64,000 nucleotides of DNA from Terriglobia bacterium (GTDB taxonomy: Bacteria > Acidobacteriota > Terriglobia > Terriglobales > Acidobacteriaceae). Positions 1 to 8,241 of this stretch are shown piece by piece. The notes below the pieces were generated by a model. The model had not been told where the DNA came from and did not search any database. It was given only the letters and a program-made list of their open reading frames with translations. Location of the stretch: positions 1 to 64,000 of the forward strand of contig JAIQFH010000014.1 of the NCBI GenBank assembly GCA_020073385.1, written 5' to 3'. Numbering within the stretch: the first letter of the stretch is position 1; each line of letters starts with the position of its first letter. The position numbers and the translations under genes were made by a program.

Positions 1-40
1 AGCATATTGACCGCTTGGGAGCGCTATGCCACACTGACCC

Positions 41-2002
41 GTGACGCGTGGCGCTCTTATTCGATTTGTTCCGCGACAGGCGTTGGTCCTGCCTCTTCTG
101 GGCGCATGCCTGCTGCTTTCACTTCATGCCCAGGTGAATTCGTCTGATCCCCTTGGAATTAACTCTCGCCGACTAACCGCCGACATGATGCGTGACTACA
201 ACACCGCGCCCAATACGGCCGTGGTGATTTTTAAAGTGTTCGGAGAACGCAAGGGACATCTTCTCGATCGCCAGGCGGTATTGAAACTCACGAATCCCGC
301 GACTCAGTTCTCCACCTGGCAAACCACAAGTCGGGATCCCGCCGGTGAGAGCCTTGCAACCGGATCCGAGGCTGTCTTCCTCGACGTTCCTCTGGGTGTG
401 TACGACGCCGAGATCACCGCGGTTGGCTTCCTTAGCGCTCATCAGGAGGTGCGGATCAGCACCAGCCTGGCCCAGGAACGCTTCGAGGTGATTCTTCAAC
501 GCGACCCGTTGGCCGTCAATCTCGACTTGACCGGCGCGGAGGTTTCGCCGAAGACGCGCAAGGAACTCAAGCGCGCAGTCTCCGCGCTCAAATCCCATTT
601 CCTCCCGGAGGCCGAGAAACATCTCAACAAAGCCTACCAATCCTCGCCCGGCAGTTCGAATATCAATTTTCTTCTGGGTTATCTCTTCTTCGAGAAGAGA
701 GATTACGCCCAAGCCGAGAAGTACCTTGCGAGCGCCTCGACCCTGAATCCACACAACGGTCAGGCGCTCACTCTATTGGGACGCACCGGGATGGAAAGAC
801 AGAACTATCCAGCCGCCCGCTCGGCTCTGGAGCAGGCTGTTCTGGCTGACCCGGAGAACTGGCTGCCTCACGACCTTCTGGCCGATACATATCTGCATGA
901 GAAGAACTACGAGAATGCCAAGGTCGAAGCGAACAAGGCTGTGACCAAGGGCCAGGCAGCGGCCAGTCCCGCCCAACTCGTTTTGGGGCAGGCCTTGCTG
1001 AATCTTGGCCAGTTTCACGACGGAGTTCAGGCTCTCAAGGTATTCCTCGATCAGTCACCGCACAATCCAGTTGCCGGGCAGGTTCGCGATCTTGTCACGC
1101 GGTTCGAGAACATGCCCGCCACCACGAAGCTCGCAGAGGCTGATCCCGTCGCAAAGGGCAAGCTCGCAGGCGTAAACGCATTGGACGCCGTCGCGGCGCC
1201 AAGGCTTGCAGTGACCGCCTGGCAACCGCCGGGCATCGACGACGTCAGACCATCGCTCGCGCAGGGTGTTGAGTGTCCGGCAGGCCAAGTCATCTACGAA
1301 TCCGGAAAGCGCGTCGAAGAACTTGTGGACGGCGTCGCCCGTGTCGCTGCGATCGAGGACCTCACCCATCAGACGGTCGACGAAGTGGGCAATCCTATCG
1401 ACACAGAAAGCCGCAAATACGATTACGTCGCATCCATCGCCGAAACCGAGTCCGGCTTCCTCGCCGTAGATGAATACCGGACTTCGGTGACGAGGCTTTA
1501 CGATTATCCTGGCGGCATCGCCAGCACTGGCTTTTCCAGCCTGGCTCTGGTCTTTCACCCCCACGTCCGTGACAATTTCGAGCTGCGCTGTGAAGGGCTC
1601 GGAGATTGGAACGGACGAGCAACCTGGCTGGTACATTTCCGACAGCGCGACGACCGCCCAAACGTGACGCACAGCTACGACATCGGCGGCCAGATCTATC
1701 CAGTCAAACTCAAGGGACGCGCCTGGATCAGCCCCGACAAATTCCAAATCGTGCGGATCGAAGCGGAGATGGTCCGGCCAATGCCTGAGATCCTGCTGCT
1801 CAGCGAACACCAGATCGTGGATTACGGCCCTGTCCCCTTCCCGCGGAAGCAAGTCTCTCTGTGGCTGCCCAAGAGCGTGGACATTTATTTCGACTTCCGC
1901 AAGCATCGCTATCATCGCCGCCACAGCTTCGATCACTACATGCTGTACTCGGTTGACTCCGTAGAAAAGCGGAAGGAGCCTGTCGCCACGCCGGCCGACT
2001 AA
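41..2002 (+). CDS. Secreted TPR-repeat protein
   Basis: 653 residues from a GTG start that follows an in-frame stop at 35-37. Residues 1-31 look like a signal peptide: basic start, hydrophobic core, then LHAQ. Residues 50-150 resemble a carboxypeptidase-regulatory-like beta domain. Residues about 170-350 hold several TPR units, for example LGYLFFEKRDYAQAEKYL. The last 230 residues are beta-rich and unassigned. It is probably a periplasmic or envelope scaffold. The exact role is unknown, and the gene could be the last of an operon that begins before the window. Confidence 0.8.
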   Translation: MTRGALIRFVPRQALVLPLLGACLLLSLHAQVNSSDPLGINSRRLTADMMRDYNTAPNTAVVIFKVFGERKGHLLDRQAVLKLTNPATQFSTWQTTSRDPAGESLATGSEAVFLDVPLGVYDAEITAVGFLSAHQEVRISTSLAQERFEVILQRDPLAVNLDLTGAEVSPKTRKELKRAVSALKSHFLPEAEKHLNKAYQSSPGSSNINFLLGYLFFEKRDYAQAEKYLASASTLNPHNGQALTLLGRTGMERQNYPAARSALEQAVLADPENWLPHDLLADTYLHEKNYENAKVEANKAVTKGQAAASPAQLVLGQALLNLGQFHDGVQALKVFLDQSPHNPVAGQVRDLVTRFENMPATTKLAEADPVAKGKLAGVNALDAVAAPRLAVTAWQPPGIDDVRPSLAQGVECPAGQVIYESGKRVEELVDGVARVAAIEDLTHQTVDEVGNPIDTESRKYDYVASIAETESGFLAVDEYRTSVTRLYDYPGGIASTGFSSLALVFHPHVRDNFELRCEGLGDWNGRATWLVHFRQRDDRPNVTHSYDIGGQIYPVKLKGRAWISPDKFQIVRIEAEMVRPMPEILLLSEHQIVDYGPVPFPRKQVSLWLPKSVDIYFDFRKHRYHRRHSFDHYMLYSVDSVEKRKEPVATPAD

Positions 2003-2293
2003 GGCTGCCATCACGCAACCGTCACTTTCTCGTCAACCAACCGAGCATCCCTCTATCGAAACGTCACGAGCTTTGCGAGAGAGCAAACATGGGGAATCCG
2101 TCCGGCCGGAAGGTGCCAGCGAAGCTGGAGAAAAGGCATTCTGCCGAAGGCTAAATGAGTGAGATCGGGATTGTTCAGCACTTCTTTCGATTGAATGCAA
2201 ATGTGAGCGTTTATTGCGAGAGGTTAGTGCTGCGCCGCCTCAAAACGGTTATCCGATGTAGTTTTCCGGAAACTCTTATCACCGGGACTGAGA

Positions 2294-2761
2294 TCATGCG
2301 TCGAAGACCCATCCCTCGCTGACCAGGAAGTTCGCTAGCGAACAGAGAACGATCGCAAGGGCGTTCGCGAGCAGGTAGTTCATTCCGCCATAGCCCACCA
2401 TCACCTTCATCAGCGCAAGGTTGCCTAGGATTGAGACGACGCCTGTGGTCAGGTTGAATCTCGCGAATCGAGGAAGGGATCGGCGCCACGATGCCTGCAC
2501 GCGGTCGGACCAGGTGAACTGTTCGTGCCATACGAAGTTGTGGACTACCGCAGCTTCGACCGCAACCGCAGTAGCCGCAAGATAATTGAAGTGGAATATC
2601 CCTTTCAGCAGAAACAATGCGGCGAACTGCACGGCGATCCCGATTCCCCCGACAAGGTTGAACTTCAACCAGCGCACCATGACGTCACGAGTGTGTCTTT
2701 GGCTAGTGTCAGCAGAGAACTTCTCGATCTCGAGTTCGGGAAGCAGCGATCGCGTGGTCAT
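2294..2761 (-). CDS. GtrA-like membrane protein
   Basis: 155 residues with four predicted membrane helices and the GtrA-type opening WLKFNLVGGIGIAVQF. Proteins of this family are thought to help move polyprenyl-linked sugars across the inner membrane. The start codon overlaps the stop of the upstream CDP-alcohol phosphotransferase gene by ATGA, so the two are translationally coupled and probably act in the same envelope-lipid or glycan process. The substrate is unknown. Confidence 0.8.
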   Translation of the reverse strand: MTTRSLLPELEIEKFSADTSQRHTRDVMVRWLKFNLVGGIGIAVQFAALFLLKGIFHFNYLAATAVAVEAAVVHNFVWHEQFTWSDRVQASWRRSLPRFARFNLTTGVVSILGNLALMKVMVGYGGMNYLLANALAIVLCSLANFLVSEGWVFDA

Positions 2762-3507
2762 TGCGAAATCCTTTCCTCGCGATAGAGCCGAATCGTGTTC
2801 TGCGCCGTGAAGAACACCAGCATCAGGCTCATGCCTACCAGGCCAATGGCGCCTCCGACATCGAACAGCCGGTACTTTCCTCCAAACAGACTCACCACAG
2901 GCCTCCAGAGCAGCGCGAGGTTGCCGATCGCGAGCAGGATGCGCAACTCGGTCGGGCCGAAGCGCCAGAACGAAATGCGGAACTCTCCGAGCGCGTGGGT
3001 TGCGAGATACGACTGGATGGAGAGCATGAGAAACGCGACCAGCAGGCCGATCGCGATCCAGGGATGCATGTAGCCAGAAAGGGCAAGGCCACCCATCAGC
3101 GCGAGCGCACCGAAGCTATCGACGATGTGGTCGACATAGAATCCGTAGCGCGGCCGCTGGCAGTGACGGACCCGGGCCAGAGTGCCGTCCAATGAGTCAC
3201 CCAGCCAGTTCAGCGCAAGACAGGCGATGACGCCCAGCAGCGCGTATCGATTGCGGGCAGCCAAGGCATAGAACACTCCGGCGCCAATCTGCGACGCCAG
3301 ACCAAGAACTGTGAGATGGTCGGGGCCGATGCGTGACGGTGTGTGGGCTGCCAACCATACGAGCGCCCGTTTCTCCGGTGCCGCCGTCCAGCTTTGCTGG
3401 AGACGGAGCATGTCGGGAAACGGACGTTTGCGGCGCATTTCCAACAGCACCCGGGGATTTACCTGTTCGCAAAATTCCGTCATCGTATGTGATCCAGAAG
3501 TCGCCAT
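2758..3507 (-). CDS. CDP-alcohol phosphatidyltransferase family protein
   Basis: 249 residues from the ATG at 3507, which has a good GGAGG six bases upstream. An upstream ATG at 3609 would add 34 residues but lacks this site. The family signature is visible as DSLDGTLARVR followed by GFYVDHIVD, giving the DxxDG..AR...G...D...D metal and CDP site. Several membrane helices follow. The family transfers a phospho-alcohol from a CDP-activated lipid, or the reverse, in the inner membrane. The alcohol substrate cannot be told from sequence. It is coupled to the GtrA-like gene downstream. Confidence 0.8.
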   Translation of the reverse strand: MATSGSHTMTEFCEQVNPRVLLEMRRKRPFPDMLRLQQSWTAAPEKRALVWLAAHTPSRIGPDHLTVLGLASQIGAGVFYALAARNRYALLGVIACLALNWLGDSLDGTLARVRHCQRPRYGFYVDHIVDSFGALALMGGLALSGYMHPWIAIGLLVAFLMLSIQSYLATHALGEFRISFWRFGPTELRILLAIGNLALLWRPVVSLFGGKYRLFDVGGAIGLVGMSLMLVFFTAQNTIRLYREERISQ

Positions 3508-3721
3508 ATGAGCCTCCAAGCCTGTTAGGCTCCCTGCTTCACTAGCGAATTTCGCGCGGAACAGCAGCGAGAACAATGCAGGGAGGGTCAAACGATGATC
3601 AAGCGGCAAGTTATTGACAAGACTAGGCTAATGTCTTCATCTCCAGAGCGGATTAGAAGGCCTCGGGCGGGCTGAAGAGGGAATCTGCTAATCAGACTCC
3701 ACGAACCGAGCTCCCGCGCGA

Positions 3722-5089
3722 TTACGCTGGGGACTGAGCTTCCCGGATGGCACTGGCGAGTTGGTCGACTGACCACAACACCTGATCCGGCGCGATGACC
3801 GCGGGTGGGGCAAGAAGGATGTGATCGCCCGCCGTCCCGTCGACGCTGCCTTGCATGGGATAGACGAGCAGACCCCGCCTGAGAGCCGCTGCAGCTACCA
3901 AGGCCGAGAAACCTCGAGCGGGTGGGAAGGGACGTTTCGTCGACTTGTCAGCCACGAATTCGATCGCCCAGAGCAATCCGATGCCCCGGACGTCCCCAAC
4001 CGATTCCTTTTCACGCAGAGTTTCTAGAGCCTGTTTGAAAAGCGTGGCTGGTGTCCCGGAACAGTTGGAATCGGCGGCTTCCACCAGCTTGTGTGTCTGC
4101 AAATACTGAAGTACCGCTCGTCCGGCAGCCAGAGAGATGGGGTGGGCGTTGTAAGTGAACCCGTGCAGGAATGACCCTGAGCCGACGGCGATGGCGTCGA
4201 CGACTTTCTGGCTGGCAATCACCGCGCCAAGCGGGGCGTACCCGCTGGAGAGCCCCTTTGCCGCGACCAGGATATCCGGCTTCACATCCCAATGCTCGAC
4301 GGCGAAATTGCGGCCTGTGCGTCCCATGCCGGTCATGACCTCATCGGCGATGAGGAGGACACCATTTTCACGGCAGACTTCTGCGATCGACTGCAAATAT
4401 CCGGGCGGAGGAACAACAGCACCGAGCGTTGCCCCGCTCACCGGCTCAAAGATAAATCCGGCGGCCTCACCGTTGGCGCTTTCGATCGCGTGCTTGAGTT
4501 CGGCGGCGAATTGTTGCCCGCAGTTGCGGCATCCGTCGGTGCAGTCGAATGCGCAGCGGTAGCAATACGGCATGCCAATGTGCGGAAACTCGCGCACCAT
4601 CGGCAGATACATTTCCCTTCGACGCTTGTTGCCGGAGACCGAAAGCGCGCCGAGCGTCGAACCGTGATAGCTCAGGTGCCGGCTGAGGATCTGGTGCCGC
4701 TGGCTTTGGCCGACTTCTACCTGATACTGACGCGTGAGCTTCAGCGCCGTCTCGACCGATTCCGAACCTCCGCAGGTAAAGTAAACCGCGCCGCCCTCGA
4801 AATGTTTCCCTGCGAAGGCAAGCAACTCTTCGGCATATTCCTCGGCGATCGGAGTCGTGAACTGGCTGGTGTGAACGAACTCCAGTTTGCCCGCCTGCTC
4901 GGCCATGGCCGCGGAGATCTCGGGAACACCATGACCGATCAGATTCACCGCGGCTGATCCCGCAAGGTCGAGATACTTCTTGCCGGCGGAATCCCAGACG
5001 TAGGCTCCTTCCCCTCGAACTGCGGAAGGAAAGTCCTTGCGGAAGGATCGACGAAAGACAGACGAGCGGGCCTGGGTCTGCTGCTTCAT
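3722..5089 (-). CDS. Class III PLP-dependent aminotransferase
   Basis: 455 residues, a full-length class III (omega) aminotransferase. The PLP lysine lies in AAKGLSSGYAPLGAV, the cofactor aspartate in LLIADEVMTGMGRTG, and the phosphate-binding turn in FTCGGSESVETALK. A five-cysteine cluster (CYRCAFDCTDGCRNC) sits near residue 180; the YCYRC part is seen in related enzymes and the rest looks expanded. Substrate is unknown; diamine, beta-amino acid and ornithine-type donors are all possible. It is divergent from the MurJ-like gene, with about 60-130 bp between the starts. Confidence 0.85.
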   Translation of the reverse strand: MKQQTQARSSVFRRSFRKDFPSAVRGEGAYVWDSAGKKYLDLAGSAAVNLIGHGVPEISAAMAEQAGKLEFVHTSQFTTPIAEEYAEELLAFAGKHFEGGAVYFTCGGSESVETALKLTRQYQVEVGQSQRHQILSRHLSYHGSTLGALSVSGNKRRREMYLPMVREFPHIGMPYCYRCAFDCTDGCRNCGQQFAAELKHAIESANGEAAGFIFEPVSGATLGAVVPPPGYLQSIAEVCRENGVLLIADEVMTGMGRTGRNFAVEHWDVKPDILVAAKGLSSGYAPLGAVIASQKVVDAIAVGSGSFLHGFTYNAHPISLAAGRAVLQYLQTHKLVEAADSNCSGTPATLFKQALETLREKESVGDVRGIGLLWAIEFVADKSTKRPFPPARGFSALVAAAALRRGLLVYPMQGSVDGTAGDHILLAPPAVIAPDQVLWSVDQLASAIREAQSPA

Positions 5090-5215
5090 AGTTAGTTCCG
5101 TTACGCAGCGATTATCTCAAAACAGGACTGCCGATCTGCGATTTGGCCATTGATGCCGATTGGTCAACAGGAATCGCAGGGAGCTTCCTATAAGATTGAA
5201 ATTCCGGCCCTGAAC

Positions 5216-6850
5216 ATGACGAGACTGCTGCGTTTCTTCCGGCCATCACACCAGCACACGGCCTTCTCGGCGACTCTGCTGCTGATTACGGCGGTGATGC
5301 TGTCGCGTGTGATTGGGTACGCGCGCGATGCCTACATCGCCTGGGCCTACGGCGCAGGTGGAGCGACGGATGCTTACGTGGCGGCGTTCACGCTCCCCGA
5401 TTTTCTGAACTACATCGTCGCCGGCGGTGCGGCTTCGATCACTTTTATTTCCATCTACACGCGATTTCTCGCTGAGAAACGCGACGAGGATGCGCAGAAG
5501 ACGTTCTCCATCATCATCACCGTCATGACCACGGTGATGATTGCGGGGACCATCGCCACGGAGATCTTTGCGCCGCAGTTCGTGCGCTGGTTCGTCAAAG
5601 GATTCACGCCCGACAAGATCGATCTGTGCGTTCGCCTGACACGCATTCTGCTGCCCGCACAGATCTTCTTCTATGTAGGTGGCGTCGTTTCAGCGGTGCT
5701 TCTATCGCATCGGCTTTTCCTGTTTCCCGCATTTGGCCCGTTGATTTACAACCTCTTCATCATTTTGGGTGGGGTCGTTGGTGGGCACCGTTTCGGTATC
5801 GCTTCGCTTGCTTATGGGGCATTGGCAGGCGCGTTTGCGGGTCCTTTTCTCGCCAGCGTGATCGGTGCGGCCCGCATTGGCACTGGATACCGGCCCTCAT
5901 TTGATATTAGGAATCCAGCATTTCGCGAGTGGGTCAAACTTTCGGTTCCGCTGATGCTGGGCGTTTCGCTCGTGACCGCTGACGACTGGATTTTGCGGCA
6001 CTACGCCGCCACAGGGATCGGCGACATCACCCGCTTAACGTTCGCGAAGCGGTTGTTTGCCGTGCCGATCGCGGTCTTGGGGCAAGCGACCGGACAGGCC
6101 TCTTTGCCCTTTTTTGCCCGGCTTTTCAATGAAAAGAAGCTCAAGGAATTCGCCGACACAGTGAACGACTCGGTCTACCGCGTGTCGGCAGCATCGCTGC
6201 TCGCCACGGGATGGATGATGGTAGCGGCGCTCCCTCTTATTGATCTGGTATACCGCCGCGGCAAGTTTCTCTTTACCGACACGCAAACCAGTGCCGTGTA
6301 CTTCTTCTGGTTCTCACTATCCCTGGTGCTTTGGTCGGCGCAAGGTTTGTACGCACGGGCATTTTACGCGGCCGGTGACACGTTGACCCCGATGATAGCG
6401 GTCAGCGTGATCACGGTGTTGTCGCTGCCGATTTATTCATTCCTGTTTCATACATTTGGAGTGATTGGGCTGGCATGGGCATCCGATATCGGGATCGGTA
6501 TCAACCTGCTGACGCTGGCTGCACTTCTCGGATATCGAAAGTTGGTGCCGCTGGGCGGATTGCGCTGGAAGGAACTGGGAAAGGCGGCCTTGGTTTCGAT
6601 CGTCGCCGCCGCGATCAGTTTTGAAGTTGCCAAGGCGGTACCGTTGTCAGGTGCAGGACATGGAAGCCGTATCGCGGACTTGGCCCAGTTGGCGCTGGTT
6701 TCTGTAACCTGGATGGCCGCGACTGCCATGGGGCTGTGGCTGCTGAAGTCGGAGTTACCACGCGATCTCCGCAGACGGCGCGCAGCTGCATATCCTGCGG
6801 TGGCGCAGGCCGAGAGCAAAGAAATCATGGGCGCTGGACGAGAGCCTTAA
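5216..6850 (+). CDS. murJ: MurJ-type lipid II flippase
   Basis: About 544 residues from the ATG at 5216. In-frame TTG/ATG codons at 5150-5153 would add 22 residues with no counterpart in the family, and none of the starts has a strong ribosome site. MurJ/MviN features are clear: VMLSRVIGYARDAYIAWAYG in helix 1, then AGGATDAYVAAFTLPDF, and about 14 membrane helices. Known role: moves lipid-linked peptidoglycan precursor across the inner membrane. A second, polysaccharide-linked MviN paralogue cannot be excluded. Confidence 0.85.
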   Translation: MTRLLRFFRPSHQHTAFSATLLLITAVMLSRVIGYARDAYIAWAYGAGGATDAYVAAFTLPDFLNYIVAGGAASITFISIYTRFLAEKRDEDAQKTFSIIITVMTTVMIAGTIATEIFAPQFVRWFVKGFTPDKIDLCVRLTRILLPAQIFFYVGGVVSAVLLSHRLFLFPAFGPLIYNLFIILGGVVGGHRFGIASLAYGALAGAFAGPFLASVIGAARIGTGYRPSFDIRNPAFREWVKLSVPLMLGVSLVTADDWILRHYAATGIGDITRLTFAKRLFAVPIAVLGQATGQASLPFFARLFNEKKLKEFADTVNDSVYRVSAASLLATGWMMVAALPLIDLVYRRGKFLFTDTQTSAVYFFWFSLSLVLWSAQGLYARAFYAAGDTLTPMIAVSVITVLSLPIYSFLFHTFGVIGLAWASDIGIGINLLTLAALLGYRKLVPLGGLRWKELGKAALVSIVAAAISFEVAKAVPLSGAGHGSRIADLAQLALVSVTWMAATAMGLWLLKSELPRDLRRRRAAAYPAVAQAESKEIMGAGREP

Positions 6851-6900
6851 CCGCGAAAGCAGCCAGATAAGTTACGCTATACTCTAACCCCTGTGTAGCG

Positions 6901-7476
6901 ATGATTACCTCCACCAAAACGGTCCCCATTCAGAAACTCGTCGAAGAGTTGCGCACGCTGCCGGAGTCCGCATTTATTCCCACCGAGCCTCTACGCCAGT
7001 TCCTCACGCAGATGCCGGTTGATGCCGAATCCCTCGCACCCTATCTCACCTGGGATCGTCAGCACTACACGCGTAATCTGATCGATCGCACTCCACTTTA
7101 TGAATTGATGGCCATTTGCTGGGAGGTCGGTCAAGAGAGTTCCGTTCATAATCATCGCGACCAGAACTGCTGGATGGCAGTCCCACTCGGCAGGCTCCAG
7201 GTAGAAAACTTCCACCTTGTTGATCAGGATCTGGCGGCTGGGCGCAGCCGGTTGGAACCGCTCAATACCGTGGAGATGAACATCGCCCATCCTTGTGCGG
7301 TCGACCCAGCCGATCCGGTACATCGCGTCATTAATCCCCGCGAGTTCAACCAGCGTGCCGTCAGTCTGCATGTTTATTCGCGCCCGTTCGACACTTGCGT
7401 GGTGTACTCGCCGGAGCAGGGCACCTGCGGCGAGATCAAGCTGCACTTCACGACCGAATATGGCAAACCGAAGTAA
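6901..7476 (+). CDS. Cysteine dioxygenase (type I)
   Basis: 191 residues of cupin fold. The iron ligands are visible as HNH (VHNHRDQNCWM) and the later His in VSLHVYSRPF. The cysteine in H-x-H-x4-C corresponds to the residue that forms the Cys-Tyr cofactor, with Tyr in VVYSPEQG as possible partner. The substrate-binding Arg may be that in HYTRNLIDR. It oxidises L-cysteine to cysteine sulfinate in the cytoplasm. A TATACT box at about 6880 could be its -10. Alternative thiol dioxygenases of the family are less likely given the Cys. Confidence 0.85.
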   Translation: MITSTKTVPIQKLVEELRTLPESAFIPTEPLRQFLTQMPVDAESLAPYLTWDRQHYTRNLIDRTPLYELMAICWEVGQESSVHNHRDQNCWMAVPLGRLQVENFHLVDQDLAAGRSRLEPLNTVEMNIAHPCAVDPADPVHRVINPREFNQRAVSLHVYSRPFDTCVVYSPEQGTCGEIKLHFTTEYGKPK

Positions 7477-7545
7477 CCATCAAAAAACCAACGATCACTG
7501 ACGCCTCCTGCTTATTCCCACTAACATTTCTCTTTCGGGGGAGTC

Positions 7546-8214
7546 ATGCGGACTATTGTCGGTTTGATGGTCACCAGCCTTGTTCTGGTCGCGTTAGCAT
7601 GTTTCGGGTGGATGCACGTTCGCCACACGGCGGATTCATTTAACATCCAGGCGGCACCCATCGCCGAAGATGCGCGGCAGGCGGAAACAACCTATGAGGA
7701 AGCCCAGGGCGCGCATCAGTCGGTCGCCCTGGCCGGTCCTCTCGCGACCTACATGACCAAGCAGGGCCCGGTTGCCGTAGAGAAAGTGCGTGCTGCTGCC
7801 TATAAACCAACTGCTTCGGATCACGTCGGTGGATCGGTTGTCGGCACCAGCATTCCGATATTGAATGGGAAGTTCCATGTGTCGGTAATTGTGGATTTGC
7901 CGTTTGATGTTCCGCCGCATGCCTCGACTCCACAATTGCGTGGAACCTTTCGCTCGTTTCTCCAGGCTAGCGGCAAGCCAACGAGCGATACCGATGCAGA
8001 CGTCGAGTTTCACGTTTTGAGCGACCAGGAGTTCTCCAACTTCTTGAACGGTAAGCCCAGCGAGGCGCTCTTTTCCGCCGACGCGACCCACAGCGCGGAG
8101 GTGAACGCGAGTTTGCCTCCCACTTTGAACCATGCCGTCACCTATCACATGGTGTTCCTGAACGACTCGAAAAAGAAGAAAGTCGTGCAGGCAGATTTCC
8201 GCATCGATTTCTAG
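7546..8214 (+). CDS. Membrane-anchored or secreted protein of unknown function
   Basis: 222 residues with a strong GGGGGAG site just before the ATG. The N-terminus (MRTIVGLMVTSLVLVALACF) is a single hydrophobic anchor or signal. The rest is soluble and probably beta-rich, with no motif I recognise. It lies between cysteine dioxygenase and polA on the same strand, 27 bp before polA. Function unknown. Confidence 0.6.
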   Translation: MRTIVGLMVTSLVLVALACFGWMHVRHTADSFNIQAAPIAEDARQAETTYEEAQGAHQSVALAGPLATYMTKQGPVAVEKVRAAAYKPTASDHVGGSVVGTSIPILNGKFHVSVIVDLPFDVPPHASTPQLRGTFRSFLQASGKPTSDTDADVEFHVLSDQEFSNFLNGKPSEALFSADATHSAEVNASLPPTLNHAVTYHMVFLNDSKKKKVVQADFRIDF

Positions 8215-8241
8215 CGGCTTTCATGCGCTAAACTAGGCGGG

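Noticed and set aside
1055-2014. 319-codon open frame opposite the first TPR gene
   Set aside because: It is antisense to a convincing gene, has no recognisable sequence and follows from high GC content.
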